The translations under genes and the position numbers were made by a program. Of a DNA stretch of 64,000 nt, positions 8,343 to 18,595 are shown one piece after another (position 1 is the first letter of the stretch; each line of letters starts with the position of its first letter). Location: the NCBI GenBank assembly GCA_965200615.1, contig OZ241377.1, forward strand, positions 4,774,001-4,838,000. The letters run 5' to 3'. The notes beneath the pieces were generated by a model. The model worked only from the letters and a program-made list of their open reading frames with translations. It did not search any database and was not told where the DNA came from. Source of the DNA: Bin5 sp965200615. Lineage in GTDB: Bacteria; Chloroflexota; Anaerolineae; Caldilineales; Caldilineaceae.

Positions 8343-9494
8343 TTGCAACGTCTATCCAGCGGGTCTATTACGCTGGCCGCCGCACTCTTGATTGCCGCTA
8401 CTTTCTCGGCTTGCGGAAACGGGGACGACAGGTCGTTTTCTGGCGAGGCGGTGGTCTATGTCGCGGCGCCGATGAGCGGGTTGCGGGCCGAGGCAGGCCT
8501 GTCCGCGCTGGGCGGGGCGCGGCTGGCGGTCAAGGAGATCAACCGCAGCGGGGGCCTGCTGGGCCACCGGCTCGTTGTCAGAGCCCTGGATGACCAGTCT
8601 GATGACAGAGCGGCGCTGGCTATTGTGGGCAAGATAGGACATGCGATCAAGCGAGGAGATCATATAGCAGGCATTATTGGCCACATGGATAGCGGCCCGA
8701 CTTCTTCAGCCCTGCCACACTATGAAGAGATGGGGCTCGTGTCAGTTTCTCCAGCGGCCGGAATGCGTGCCTTGACGCACCGCGGGCACGAGCTCTTTTT
8801 TCGCGTAAACGCCAATGGCAACGTTCAGGCCGAATGGAGTGCACGATTTCTGGTGGAGGCGTTAAACGCCCGCCGCGTTGCCGTTGTCCATGATGGAACG
8901 GAGTACGGGCGTGAGTTGGCCGCCTCGCTGGCTTATCATCTGCGATTGATCGGGGCAACGACAGCAATTCAGGCAGAGGTTCAGGCAGGGCAGCAGGACT
9001 TTTCGCCGTTGGCGCTAGGTATCCGTGATGCGGAGTCCGACGCAGTCTACTTCGCCGGCCCCGCGAGCGTAGCATCCCGATTGATCGCCAGCCTGAAGGC
9101 GGCGAATCTCATGCAGCCCGTACTTGCAAGCGACGCAGCCTTCCTTGCTTCCGCCTTAGATGGAGGCGGCGGCGCCTCTGAAGGACTGTTCGTCAGCGCG
9201 CTTGCCCCCAGTCCGGACGCAGCGGCCGAAGAGACCTGGACAGAGGCTTTCCGGGCGGTTGTGCGCCGGGATCCCGGGCCATTCTCGCTCAATGGTTATG
9301 TAGCGATGCAGGTTCTGGCGGCAGGCGTGCGTGCGGCCAACTCGTTTCAAGGGCATGAGATTGCCCAGGGCATACGCAAGATAGAGATCAAGACGATGTT
9401 GGGACCGATACGCTTCAGCGCAAACGGCGATTGGGCGAACGCTCGGGTCTGGTTTTACAGGGTGGAAGGGGGCGACTTCAGACCGCTGGACTAG
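8343..9494 (+). CDS. Leu/Ile/Val-type ABC substrate-binding protein
   Basis: A 383-residue type-1 periplasmic binding protein (Peripla_BP_6/LivJ-like). A lipoprotein-like signal ends in TFSACG near residue 24. APMSGLRAEAGLSALGGARL and the following GGLLGHRLVVRALDDQ are the typical first strand/helix and ligand-loop signatures of the branched-chain amino acid family. The predicted start is TTG at 8343. The gene lies 90 bases after the VWA fusion gene, and no Liv permease or ATPase genes are adjacent, so it may serve as a sensor or work with a transporter encoded elsewhere. Confidence 0.8.
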   Translation: MQRLSSGSITLAAALLIAATFSACGNGDDRSFSGEAVVYVAAPMSGLRAEAGLSALGGARLAVKEINRSGGLLGHRLVVRALDDQSDDRAALAIVGKIGHAIKRGDHIAGIIGHMDSGPTSSALPHYEEMGLVSVSPAAGMRALTHRGHELFFRVNANGNVQAEWSARFLVEALNARRVAVVHDGTEYGRELAASLAYHLRLIGATTAIQAEVQAGQQDFSPLALGIRDAESDAVYFAGPASVASRLIASLKAANLMQPVLASDAAFLASALDGGGGASEGLFVSALAPSPDAAAEETWTEAFRAVVRRDPGPFSLNGYVAMQVLAAGVRAANSFQGHEIAQGIRKIEIKTMLGPIRFSANGDWANARVWFYRVEGGDFRPLD

Positions 9495-9613
9495 AATATT
9501 TCGGGCTGAAGGCGTGTCGTTCGTCCGGCCATCAGTCTCCGATACCTCTACAATTTCTTTCACGTTTTTCTGTGAGAGGGTTGCCCCATAGCGCCAAGGC
9601 ACACGTCTCTGCA

Positions 9614-10744
9614 TTAGCAAACGCCGTTTCCCTGTTCAATGATGAAAATCCCGATCGTGTATGCCAAGTAGAGGGTCAGCATAACCGCCCCTTTCCAACG
9701 ACTTACCAGGTGGGGCGAACGCAGAACCAGAAGGAGTGGAAGGACCGCGACCACAAGCATAGCGGGGAAGTCTACACAACGCATGGTTAAGGGGGCGGGC
9801 AAGGGCCGGACGCCAGCCGTTATGCCCACGATTGCCAGCATATTGAACAGATTACTACCGACGAGATTGCCCAGAGCGATGTCGCCCCTACGGTACAGAA
9901 TGGCCACGACCGAGGCTGCAAGCTCAGGCAAGCTCGTCCCCAGGGCAACCAGACTCAGCCCGATCACAAGCTCGCTAACGCCAAAGTGCCTGGCGATGAA
10001 TGTAGCCGAGTCGACGAGCAGGTCGGCTCCAAAGACAAGAATTGAGATGCCGATCACGACCATGCCGATATCTCGCAGCAGGAGGGAGCGGAAGAGTACG
10101 GAGATGGCGGCAGGCAGCAACGGATTCCTGGCTGCGCGGGCAATTCTTTCCTGTGACCGAGTCAGTTCGGCTTCGGAGCCTTCGGCGTCGCCGCTGGCGT
10201 CGGTGGAACCCTCTGACGAGGGACTGACCTCTGCCTCCCCGCCAATGTATTCGAGCGCTTCGCTCTCTTTTTCCTCGGCAAGCGAGCGGCTGCCTACGTA
10301 GCTCCAGTAGATAAAACCGAGAAGCCCGAGGAAGAGAAGGACCCCCTCCCAGCGAATGACCTGTCCGTCCCACGCCATCAGAGTGAACAGCAATGAAACG
10401 CCGATCATCAGGGGGTATTCGCGCTGAATCAGCTGGCGGTCAACAGGGAGCGGACGCAGCACGGCGATAACACCGAGGATCAGGGCGAGGTTTGCGATGT
10501 TGCTACCGACGACGTTGCCGATGGCCAGGTTGGCTTTGGTTCCGCCCTGAAGATTCGCTATCAGGCTGACGACCAACTCCGGCAAGCTCGTGCCGAACGC
10601 CACTACGGTCAGGCCGATTACAACCAGGGGCACATTGAGCCGAACCGCCAAGCGGCTCGCCCCGCGTACAAGGAAGTCGGCTCCGCCGGTGAGGAGCGCG
10701 AAGCCGACAAGAAAGAGCAGGATATTGAAAACGAGTGAATTCAT
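9614..10744 (-). CDS. Calcium/sodium antiporter (CaCA, YrbG-type)
   Basis: A 376-residue inner-membrane exchanger with two inverted homologous halves. Each carries the ion-binding alpha repeat: VVAFGTSLPELVVSL with GNVVGSNIANLALILG in the first half, VALGTSLPELAASVVA with GNLVGSNLFNMLAIVG in the second. This duplication defines the Na/Ca exchanger family, which expels Ca using Na or proton gradients. A long acidic Ser/Glu/Gly-rich cytoplasmic loop (about residues 155-205) separates the halves. It is convergent with the preceding plus-strand operon; the 119 bases between hold no clear terminator. Confidence 0.9.
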   Translation of the reverse strand: MNSLVFNILLFLVGFALLTGGADFLVRGASRLAVRLNVPLVVIGLTVVAFGTSLPELVVSLIANLQGGTKANLAIGNVVGSNIANLALILGVIAVLRPLPVDRQLIQREYPLMIGVSLLFTLMAWDGQVIRWEGVLLFLGLLGFIYWSYVGSRSLAEEKESEALEYIGGEAEVSPSSEGSTDASGDAEGSEAELTRSQERIARAARNPLLPAAISVLFRSLLLRDIGMVVIGISILVFGADLLVDSATFIARHFGVSELVIGLSLVALGTSLPELAASVVAILYRRGDIALGNLVGSNLFNMLAIVGITAGVRPLPAPLTMRCVDFPAMLVVAVLPLLLVLRSPHLVSRWKGAVMLTLYLAYTIGIFIIEQGNGVC

Positions 10745-10825
10745 ATAGGAGGCAACCGACCAGGCCGCGGCCCGCTAGTTGGTTTCGTCCAGGCGCACGC
10801 CGACAGCGCAAACGCCGGCACACGA

Positions 10826-12391
<1,566 letters not shown>

Positions 12392-12512
12392 TTTCTCCTC
12401 TTCAGCGGGCTGCGCGGCCTATTGATCGGCGCCAATCCGCCGTACAGCGGATTCGACGCGGCGCTGCGCGCTCCACATTCAGGATGTATTCTATCGATGT
12501 GAGGGCCCTTGG

Positions 12513-14120
12513 TCAAGAATTCGGGCCAGCCCTGCCGGTCGATAGCGTCCGCAGAAGCTTTTCCTGCAGCGCCCACAGGCTCTCGCTGACGGCGACATCG
12601 TACGGCATCGGATCGGTCAGCCTGCGCACTTCCTCATCAAGTTCAGCCACGTCTGCCTGGCGCGAGGCCCGGATCTCCTCAAGCGAAGGCCTTTCGCACA
12701 CTAACTGCCCTTTGGAAAGCACGTCCGACAGCAGCGGTTCGATCCGGGAGACGCTCGCGAAGGGCAGACTCCTACGTTTGGACGAATCACCTGGATGGAG
12801 CAGTTGGAGGTTGAAGCCGTACCGTCGATCCGCGGGGCTGTTCCCGCTGCAGTCGTTCTGCCACTCGCTGGCCGGGTCCTCCTCTTTGAGCGTCAAGAGG
12901 TCGGCGGTAGCCAGGCCGCGCGCGTCGACGATGCGCCATACCCGCTTGTTGCCGGGAATCGCCGTCTTGCCGGGATCCTCCGAGACCTTGATTGTCGGTT
13001 GCCAGCTCTTACTCCCTTTCAGACCGACCAGCTTGTAAACGCCACCCAGTGAACTGTCTCCCGCCGACGTGATCAGGCGGGTCCCTACACCGTAAACAAG
13101 GCGGTTGATAATACCGTCGGCGTCCTGCCCGCTTTCTATCGCTTCGCGAACGATCTGCAGCTTGATGTCTCGAATCCTCAATTCATCCAGTTCATTGGAG
13201 AGCACAATCGACGCGTTGGGGAAACCAGCATCATCCAGCATTTGGGCAACACGCGTACTCAAATGAGCGAGATCGCCTGAGTCGAGGCGCACGCCCACGG
13301 GCGCATAACCTTTCTGTCTCAGATTTTCAAAAACGCGAATCGCATTGGGCACACCGCTCTCCAGCGTATCGATCGTATCTACGAGGAGCAGGCAGTCGTC
13401 GGGATAGATATCGGCGTAGGCCTGAAACGCGTCGAGCTCGGTCATACCCTGGGCCAGGAAGGCTTGTACAAGTGAATGGGCATGCGTGCCTTTGGGAGGA
13501 TAACCCAGCGCGTGCGAGATGCCAGCGTTGGAGGAGAAGTCGGCGCCGCCGATCAGTGCCGCGCGCGTTCCGGCGTTGCCGCCCCGGTCATGCGCGCGGC
13601 GCACTCCAAACTCGAGCACCAGCGCGTCTCCGGCGCTCTCACGAACGCGGGCTGCCTTGGTAGCGATGAGCGTCTGGTAGTTGAGAATGTTCAGCAGCGG
13701 TGTTTCCAGAATCTGGGCCAGGGCAAGAGGGCCGTTCACAACGGTCAGAGGAACGTGGGCATGGACGACCCGCCCTTCGGGAACTGCCTGAATCGAGATG
13801 CCGCCGAAGTCACCATTGGCGCCCAGCCAGGAGAGGAAGTTTTCGTCAAAGAGCCGGCGTCCGGTACGGGAGATCATGCCCCGCAACAGCGAGATTTCTT
13901 CCTCGCCGAAACGGGCTTCCTCCATCCAGTCGAGCAGCCACTCTAGCCCGGCATTTACGCAGAAGCCGGCCCTGTGCTCGCCGTAATCCGGGTAGTTTCG
14001 AAAGAAGTGGTCGAACTGGGCCTGCCGCTCGTGCATCCCGAGGCGAAAGTACAACTGCGCCATCGTCAGGTGATACTGATCGGTAAAAAGAATGCCTTCA
14101 GCTTTGGAACGGTCGGTCAT
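12513..14120 (-). CDS. pncB: Nicotinate phosphoribosyltransferase
   Basis: A 535-residue enzyme making nicotinate mononucleotide from nicotinic acid and PRPP in NAD salvage (Preiss-Handler pathway). The family signature LFTDQYHLTMAQLYFRLGMH opens the protein. LEFGVRRAHDRGGNAGTRAA and LVDTIDTLESGVPNAI/GVRLDSGDL are the active-site and phosphate-binding regions. The start lies only nine bases after the true stop of the upstream selenoprotein gene, which suggests co-transcription. A second NAD gene, glutamine-dependent NAD synthetase, begins at 63571 in this window, far from this one. Confidence 0.92.
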   Translation of the reverse strand: MTDRSKAEGILFTDQYHLTMAQLYFRLGMHERQAQFDHFFRNYPDYGEHRAGFCVNAGLEWLLDWMEEARFGEEEISLLRGMISRTGRRLFDENFLSWLGANGDFGGISIQAVPEGRVVHAHVPLTVVNGPLALAQILETPLLNILNYQTLIATKAARVRESAGDALVLEFGVRRAHDRGGNAGTRAALIGGADFSSNAGISHALGYPPKGTHAHSLVQAFLAQGMTELDAFQAYADIYPDDCLLLVDTIDTLESGVPNAIRVFENLRQKGYAPVGVRLDSGDLAHLSTRVAQMLDDAGFPNASIVLSNELDELRIRDIKLQIVREAIESGQDADGIINRLVYGVGTRLITSAGDSSLGGVYKLVGLKGSKSWQPTIKVSEDPGKTAIPGNKRVWRIVDARGLATADLLTLKEEDPASEWQNDCSGNSPADRRYGFNLQLLHPGDSSKRRSLPFASVSRIEPLLSDVLSKGQLVCERPSLEEIRASRQADVAELDEEVRRLTDPMPYDVAVSESLWALQEKLLRTLSTGRAGPNS

Positions 14121-14129
14121 GCGCTCATT

Positions 14130-15743
14130 TCAGCCGGCCAACTGGTCGGCGGTGGGCTCCGCTCAGCAGAACCAGTGCTCGGTAAGGCGCGGCGGCCGGG
14201 GAATGCAGGAGGACAGAGGGGGAAGCATGGGGGGCGGGCGACCGGCGGCATCGTGAGCGGCCCGTTCGATGCGGTGAAATACAGCGTAAGGACTGGCCGC
14301 GTCTGCGACTGGATCCGGCAGATTTCCTCCGGCGAAGCCGGACGATCCGTCGGCTTCATACTGGCCCGCCATTTCGGCGATGCGCGCAACCCGCTGCTGG
14401 AGCGCGTCCATGCGAGGGTCCGGGTGCTGCCAGCGATAGGTGAAGCTGGCGGCGTCGAGAGCTCCTTGCCATTCGTTAGCGTCTTCGCCGCTGAGAAGGG
14501 CGCTTCCAGGTGGTGCGAGCATCCGAATCGAGAGCTGGACCGCGGGCACATGCGGTATCAGGCCCTGTTTCCGGATCCATTGCAGCATGAAGAGATAGTC
14601 GTCCAGGCTGGTCCAGGGCGTAAAGGGCATCCAGGTCGGTTGGATCGAGAGTCCAGCTCTGTCCACGACGGCCAGCGTCTCTTCCATTTGCAGGCGTGTG
14701 TGGCCCTTTTGCAGGCGGGCGAGTACGCGGTCGCTGGTGGACTCGAAGGCGGAGACGACGAAGGATGCGCCGTGCTCAACCAGCTCCGACAGGAACCGGC
14801 GATGTTTGAGCAGATGTTCAACCTTTGCCGTGAAATCGAAACTCACCTGGGGGAAGGCGCCATGCAGGGCCTTGGCTACTCTGCGGGCGTGGCCGGGACC
14901 GTTCAGGAAATCGGGGTCGCCGAAGGTGATATGCCGGGCGCCGTTCTGAACCTGTTGGGCGATGTCGGCGAGAACCGTTTCGACCGGCACGACGAAGAAA
15001 CGGCCATTGTATACAGGCACGACCGGACAGTGGCGGCAGGTGTGCAAACAGCCGCGGCTGGCTTCAGTATAGCCGGCGGGAAAAGCGACCGGATCTTCCG
15101 ACACCGCTCTACTGCCATTACCCGGCCTGCCTGGACTGGACGTGGAACCAGGCACGTAGTGCGCGTATTTGTCCAAGGAAGGTAGGGAGGTTCGATCCGG
15201 AAGCGGCAGAGGGTGCCGCCGCAGGTGGGGTGACGCTTCTTGACGCAGGGTGGTAAGTCCCGGCAGATCTGTCGGCGTCCGCCCTGCGTGGAGGGCCTGA
15301 GCAAGCGCGACCAGCACTGACTCCACTTCGCCGCCAACAACGGAATCGGCAATCGCTTGCCGGCGGCCATCACTCTTCTGAAGCAGGTAATGGCGGTTGA
15401 GCCAGGCGTACAGCCCAAAGAAGCAGATATGGGCGTCGGGGTTCAACGCGCGGGCTTTCCGGGCCGCGTCGACTCCGATGCGCAGGGCAGTGTGCATGGG
15501 AACGGAAATGGCAATCAGGTCGACGCCGGCTGCTCTGCCGGCCGGGAAGTCCTCGACGGCCAGGTCAGCAGTGGCGGCGTCAAGAGAGGCTTCCCGGAGG
15601 GCGGCCAGCGGCCAAGCCAGGCTGAGAGGCTGATGACCGAGTTCGTAGCAGGAGATCAGCAGAATTGAGAAATTCATCGGCGCCGTCTCTGGTGTAGCCG
15701 CTTGGTCGGCGACCCGCGCAAAGTTTCCAGGAATGCCATTCAA
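14130..15743 (-). CDS. CUAEP-tail radical SAM selenoprotein
   Basis: The frame read conventionally stops at UGA 14163-14165 after ...EHWFC. Reading that UGA as selenocysteine (Sec527) gives WFC-Sec-AEPTADQLAG and a UGA stop at 14130-14132, for 537 residues. This C-terminus matches the CUAEP/CCAEP-tail radical SAM family, known from selenocysteine and cysteine versions. Other domains: an N-terminal cobalamin-binding-like region (residues 25-150) and the radical SAM cluster motif CLHTCRHC at 232-239. A hairpin with a GU-containing apical loop sits 12 bases past the UGA. Start codon uncertain (Met23 at 15677 is possible). Substrate unknown. pncB follows immediately. Confidence 0.8.
14133..14150 (-). 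promoter_or_regulatory. Candidate bacterial SECIS hairpin
   Basis: On the coding strand, the sequence GCCGACCAGTTGGCCGGC begins 12 bases after the in-frame UGA. It folds as GCCG/CGGC, an A-C mismatch, CC/GG and an AGTT loop. The apical G is the 21st base after the UGA, inside the 16-37 base range described for bacterial SECIS elements bound by SelB. The stem is short, so this is support rather than proof. Confidence 0.5.
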
Positions 15744-16255
15744 GTCGTACCCGCCTGGATTATATACTAACTCTCCTGATTCGCCGTAGCGGCATTTGTC
15801 ATGGCAGGCACGCCTGAATTGGGCGTGAGCGGTGAGTTCAGGACCTGGAGCGGGCCTTGCCCTGGCTAACGATTCTCCTTTGTTGATTGAGACGCTTTGC
15901 GACTGCTCACAAGAGAGTACGAGAGTCCTTGAGAGTTTATGAGCGATTACGAGCGTTGCGCGAGAGAAGGGAAAATAGGGCTTTCGTGAACACTGATTGA
16001 AGAGAGCCGGCCTGGCGACGAAAGACGTTTCGAATCTGGCATGCAGAGTTTTCTGGACGGTAATCCGTTCTCGATCGTCGCGATTCTACAGACAGTTTTT
16101 ACGACTTGGCTGAACTTTCTGATATGCTAGTGCGGATGTCCGAATGGCCATTGTAGCACGACATTCACTTCACTTCAGGACCAATTGGCTTGGCGGCGCT
16201 TGATAGCCCGAACGCTTTTTGGCCGTATAAATCACTCGCAGAAAGGAAGCCTAGC
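15744..16255. other. 512-bp intergenic region between divergent genes
   Basis: No coding frame that I can support lies here. The stretch separates the minus-strand selenoprotein gene from the plus-strand Gfo/Idh/MocA gene and must hold both promoters. Around 15905-15970 it contains loosely repeated GAGAGTnnnnGAG-type purine runs. I see no convincing -35/-10 pair or conserved RNA structure by eye. Confidence 0.4.
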
Positions 16256-17356
16256 ATGTCAGAGTCTACGCCAAGGAGTGGCCCGGAAATGAACAACGGT
16301 AAACAGACCGGAACCTCTGACGAGCCTTTGCGAATTGGAATCAGCGGATTAGGTCGGAGCGGCTGGGGCATCCACGCAAACGTCCTGGCCCAGATCGGTG
16401 AGAAGTTCAGAGTCACGGCGGTATGCGATCCGGATTCCGCCCGCCAGGAGGAGGCTATTGAGAGGTTTGACTGCCTGGCCTACTCAGACATCGATGAGAT
16501 CATCGCCGACAATGCAGTGGAGCTGCTCGTCGTCGCGACGCCCAGCCAGCTGCATGTGAGCGACGCTTCGGCGGCGATGCGGTCCGGAAAGCATGTCATC
16601 GTCGAGAAGCCGATGGCGCCTACTCTGGCCGGTGTTGACGAAATGATCGCAGTCGCCGAAGAGACGGGGACGCTTCTGACCGTCAATCAGAATTACCGCT
16701 ATCACGCCGACTTCCTGAAGGTAAAGGAGGTGGTCGATTCAGGCGTCTTGGGTCGAATTGTGCAGATGCGGATTACCGGCAACGGCTTTCGCAGGCGCTG
16801 GGACTGGCAGACGCTCAAAAAATACGGCGGCGGGGACCTGAACAATAAGGGGGCCCACTCAATCGACTGGGCGATTCACTTTTTCGACGATCCCAACCCG
16901 GAGATCTTCTGCCAGATGGAGACGACGCCCCTGTTTGCCGGGGACGCGGAGAGCCACGTCAAGCTGGTCCTCAAGCCGAAGGACGGACCTGTCATCGACG
17001 TGGAGATGACCAACTGCTGCGCCTATCCGCAGGACGCGTGGCTGGTCATGGGCACGCAGGGGACGCTCGTGAGCGCGGACCGGCGAGAGGTCCGCTGGAA
17101 GTATTTCGATCCGGATGAGGCGCCGCCGCTCGTTCTGGACACGAAGCCGACCCCGGACCGCAGCTACAACAGCGAAACGCTGCCGTGGAAAGAGGAGACA
17201 TTCACACCCGAGTTCAACTTTTTCACGGGCATGTTCAGTCTCTATGAGGACATCTACAAGACCATCCGCACAGGGGAACAGGCGGCGATTTCGGCGGCCA
17301 GTGTGCGGCGGCAGGTGGAGATTCTGGAGCGCTGCCGGGAGATCAGTCCGGTCTAA
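16256..17356 (+). CDS. Gfo/Idh/MocA family oxidoreductase
   Basis: A 366-residue NAD(P)-dependent dehydrogenase of the glucose-fructose oxidoreductase/inositol dehydrogenase family. The N-terminal Rossmann fold starts RIGISGLGRSGWGIHANVL. The conserved VEKPMAPTLAGVDEMI block supplies the catalytic-region Lys. The C-terminal alpha/beta domain has GGGDLNNKGAHSIDWAIHFF. ATG 16256 was chosen over the upstream in-frame start because AAAGGAAG lies 7 bases before it. The stop overlaps the end of the converging phyH gene by four bases. Substrate (a sugar, cyclitol or derivative) cannot be told. Confidence 0.85.
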   Translation: MSESTPRSGPEMNNGKQTGTSDEPLRIGISGLGRSGWGIHANVLAQIGEKFRVTAVCDPDSARQEEAIERFDCLAYSDIDEIIADNAVELLVVATPSQLHVSDASAAMRSGKHVIVEKPMAPTLAGVDEMIAVAEETGTLLTVNQNYRYHADFLKVKEVVDSGVLGRIVQMRITGNGFRRRWDWQTLKKYGGGDLNNKGAHSIDWAIHFFDDPNPEIFCQMETTPLFAGDAESHVKLVLKPKDGPVIDVEMTNCCAYPQDAWLVMGTQGTLVSADRREVRWKYFDPDEAPPLVLDTKPTPDRSYNSETLPWKEETFTPEFNFFTGMFSLYEDIYKTIRTGEQAAISAASVRRQVEILERCREISPV

Positions 17357-18111
17357 GCCTGGCCTGAGTCGCTTCCAAACGCGTCCATGAAGATCTTTGT
17401 ACGCCGGTTCAAGACCCCGTAGAATGCGCGGGTTTCCGGGTCCGGGTTGTCGCGCCACAGGGAGACGGGAATGCCCGAGTCATTTGAGAGGGGCGCCCGG
17501 TCCCGGTGGCCGTAATAGATTTGGACCGTTTTGCGTTCGGAAGCGGTAGGGCGGGTTGTGGCGGTGTGCAGGGCGGCCACATTGAACAGGGCGCATGTCC
17601 CCGCCGGTCCGTGCAGATCATAGATGCCGCCGCGGGCCAGTTGGGCCTCTTGGTCGAGGAGAAGCGGCTGGTTGACCGACTCCGGCGAGAAGGAGATGCA
17701 GTGCGTGCTCTCGTCGACATCGGTGAGATAGACCATCAGTTGCATATAGTCCATTCGCAGCGGATGCTCGGACCAGTGCGGCTTGTCCCGATGCCATTTA
17801 CGGTGCAGCTGGCCGTCGTAGGGGCCCATGTAGCGCAGGCCGATCTCGCCGAAGCAGACAGGGCCGCCCATCAGATCTTCGATTGCAGGCATGATGAGCG
17901 GATGGCGAATCAGCTCGTCGAAGCGCGGGGTCGTAACCAATGCGTCGTAGTTGACGTATTGGTGATGCCCATAGTCGTGCCAGAAGTAGCGGTAGTCGGA
18001 GCGATCCGTGTCGAACATGTTGCGAAAATAGTCCAGCTCCTCACCTTCCAGAACCTGACCCAGATTCAGTACCGCGGTCTCCTCTATCTGTTTACGCCAT
18101 TCCTGATTCAT
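17353..18111 (-). CDS. Phytanoyl-CoA dioxygenase (PhyH) family protein
   Basis: A 252-residue Fe(II)/2-oxoglutarate-dependent dioxygenase-like protein. The metal-binding His-x-Asp is in HRKWHRDKPHW, the distal His in NVAALHTATTRPT, followed by the 2-oxoglutarate-side Arg in the same stretch. A strong GGGAGGGG ribosome-binding site lies 4 bases before the ATG. PhyH-family members hydroxylate varied small molecules; the substrate is unknown. Next upstream on the same strand are MaoC and a molybdopterin hydroxylase large subunit, suggesting one catabolic unit for a lipid- or acyl-like compound. Confidence 0.82.
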   Translation of the reverse strand: MNQEWRKQIEETAVLNLGQVLEGEELDYFRNMFDTDRSDYRYFWHDYGHHQYVNYDALVTTPRFDELIRHPLIMPAIEDLMGGPVCFGEIGLRYMGPYDGQLHRKWHRDKPHWSEHPLRMDYMQLMVYLTDVDESTHCISFSPESVNQPLLLDQEAQLARGGIYDLHGPAGTCALFNVAALHTATTRPTASERKTVQIYYGHRDRAPLSNDSGIPVSLWRDNPDPETRAFYGVLNRRTKIFMDAFGSDSGQA

Positions 18112-18127
18112 AGTACCCCTCCCTTCC

Positions 18128-18562
18128 CTACCTGTTCGCCACCCATTTGAGGATGTGTTGGGCTACGGCGACTAATTCTCCTGACTGGTTGGTGACGCGT
18201 ATGTCGGATACGGACCGTCTGCGCTCTTGGTCAATGGCAACGATTTCGTAGTGAACGGTGATCGTGTCGCCCAGGAAGACCGGGGCAAGAAAGCGGATGC
18301 GGTCGTACCCCAGGGAAACAGGCGTCTCCTCGTCGCTGCTGCGAGAGTCTGCGATCGCCATGGATGAGGCGGTGGACATATAGCCGATAAGGAGAGCGCC
18401 ATGGGCGATGCGAGCGCCGTAGCTGGAGCGCTTCATGTATTCTTCGTCGACATGGTTTGGCGCCAGGTCGCCGGTGATGCCGGCAAAGAGATAGACGTCG
18501 CTTTCGCCAACCGTCTTGCGGAAGGATACGCTGTCACCTATATTCACGTAGAAACTGCTCAC
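18128..18562 (-). CDS. MaoC family (hotdog-fold) dehydratase
   Basis: A 144-residue hotdog-fold protein. It starts at GTG 18562 with GGGAGGAG 8 bases upstream. The hydratase-type motif VYLFAGITGDLAPNHVDEEY, with the catalytic Asp and His in 'GDLAPNH', and the following YGARIAHGALLIGYMS are diagnostic of R-specific enoyl-CoA hydratase/MaoC proteins. The reaction is probably hydration or dehydration of an acyl thioester. It lies between phyH (17 bases) and a molybdopterin oxidoreductase gene (33 bases), compatible with an operon. Confidence 0.85.
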   Translation of the reverse strand: MSSFYVNIGDSVSFRKTVGESDVYLFAGITGDLAPNHVDEEYMKRSSYGARIAHGALLIGYMSTASSMAIADSRSSDEETPVSLGYDRIRFLAPVFLGDTITVHYEIVAIDQERRRSVSDIRVTNQSGELVAVAQHILKWVANR

Positions 18563-18595
18563 CTGATAACTCCTCCCGATGCGGACTCTCCCGGC

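Noticed and set aside
13974..15185. A 403-codon plus-strand frame
   Set aside because: Antisense to pncB and the selenoprotein gene; no recognisable protein features.
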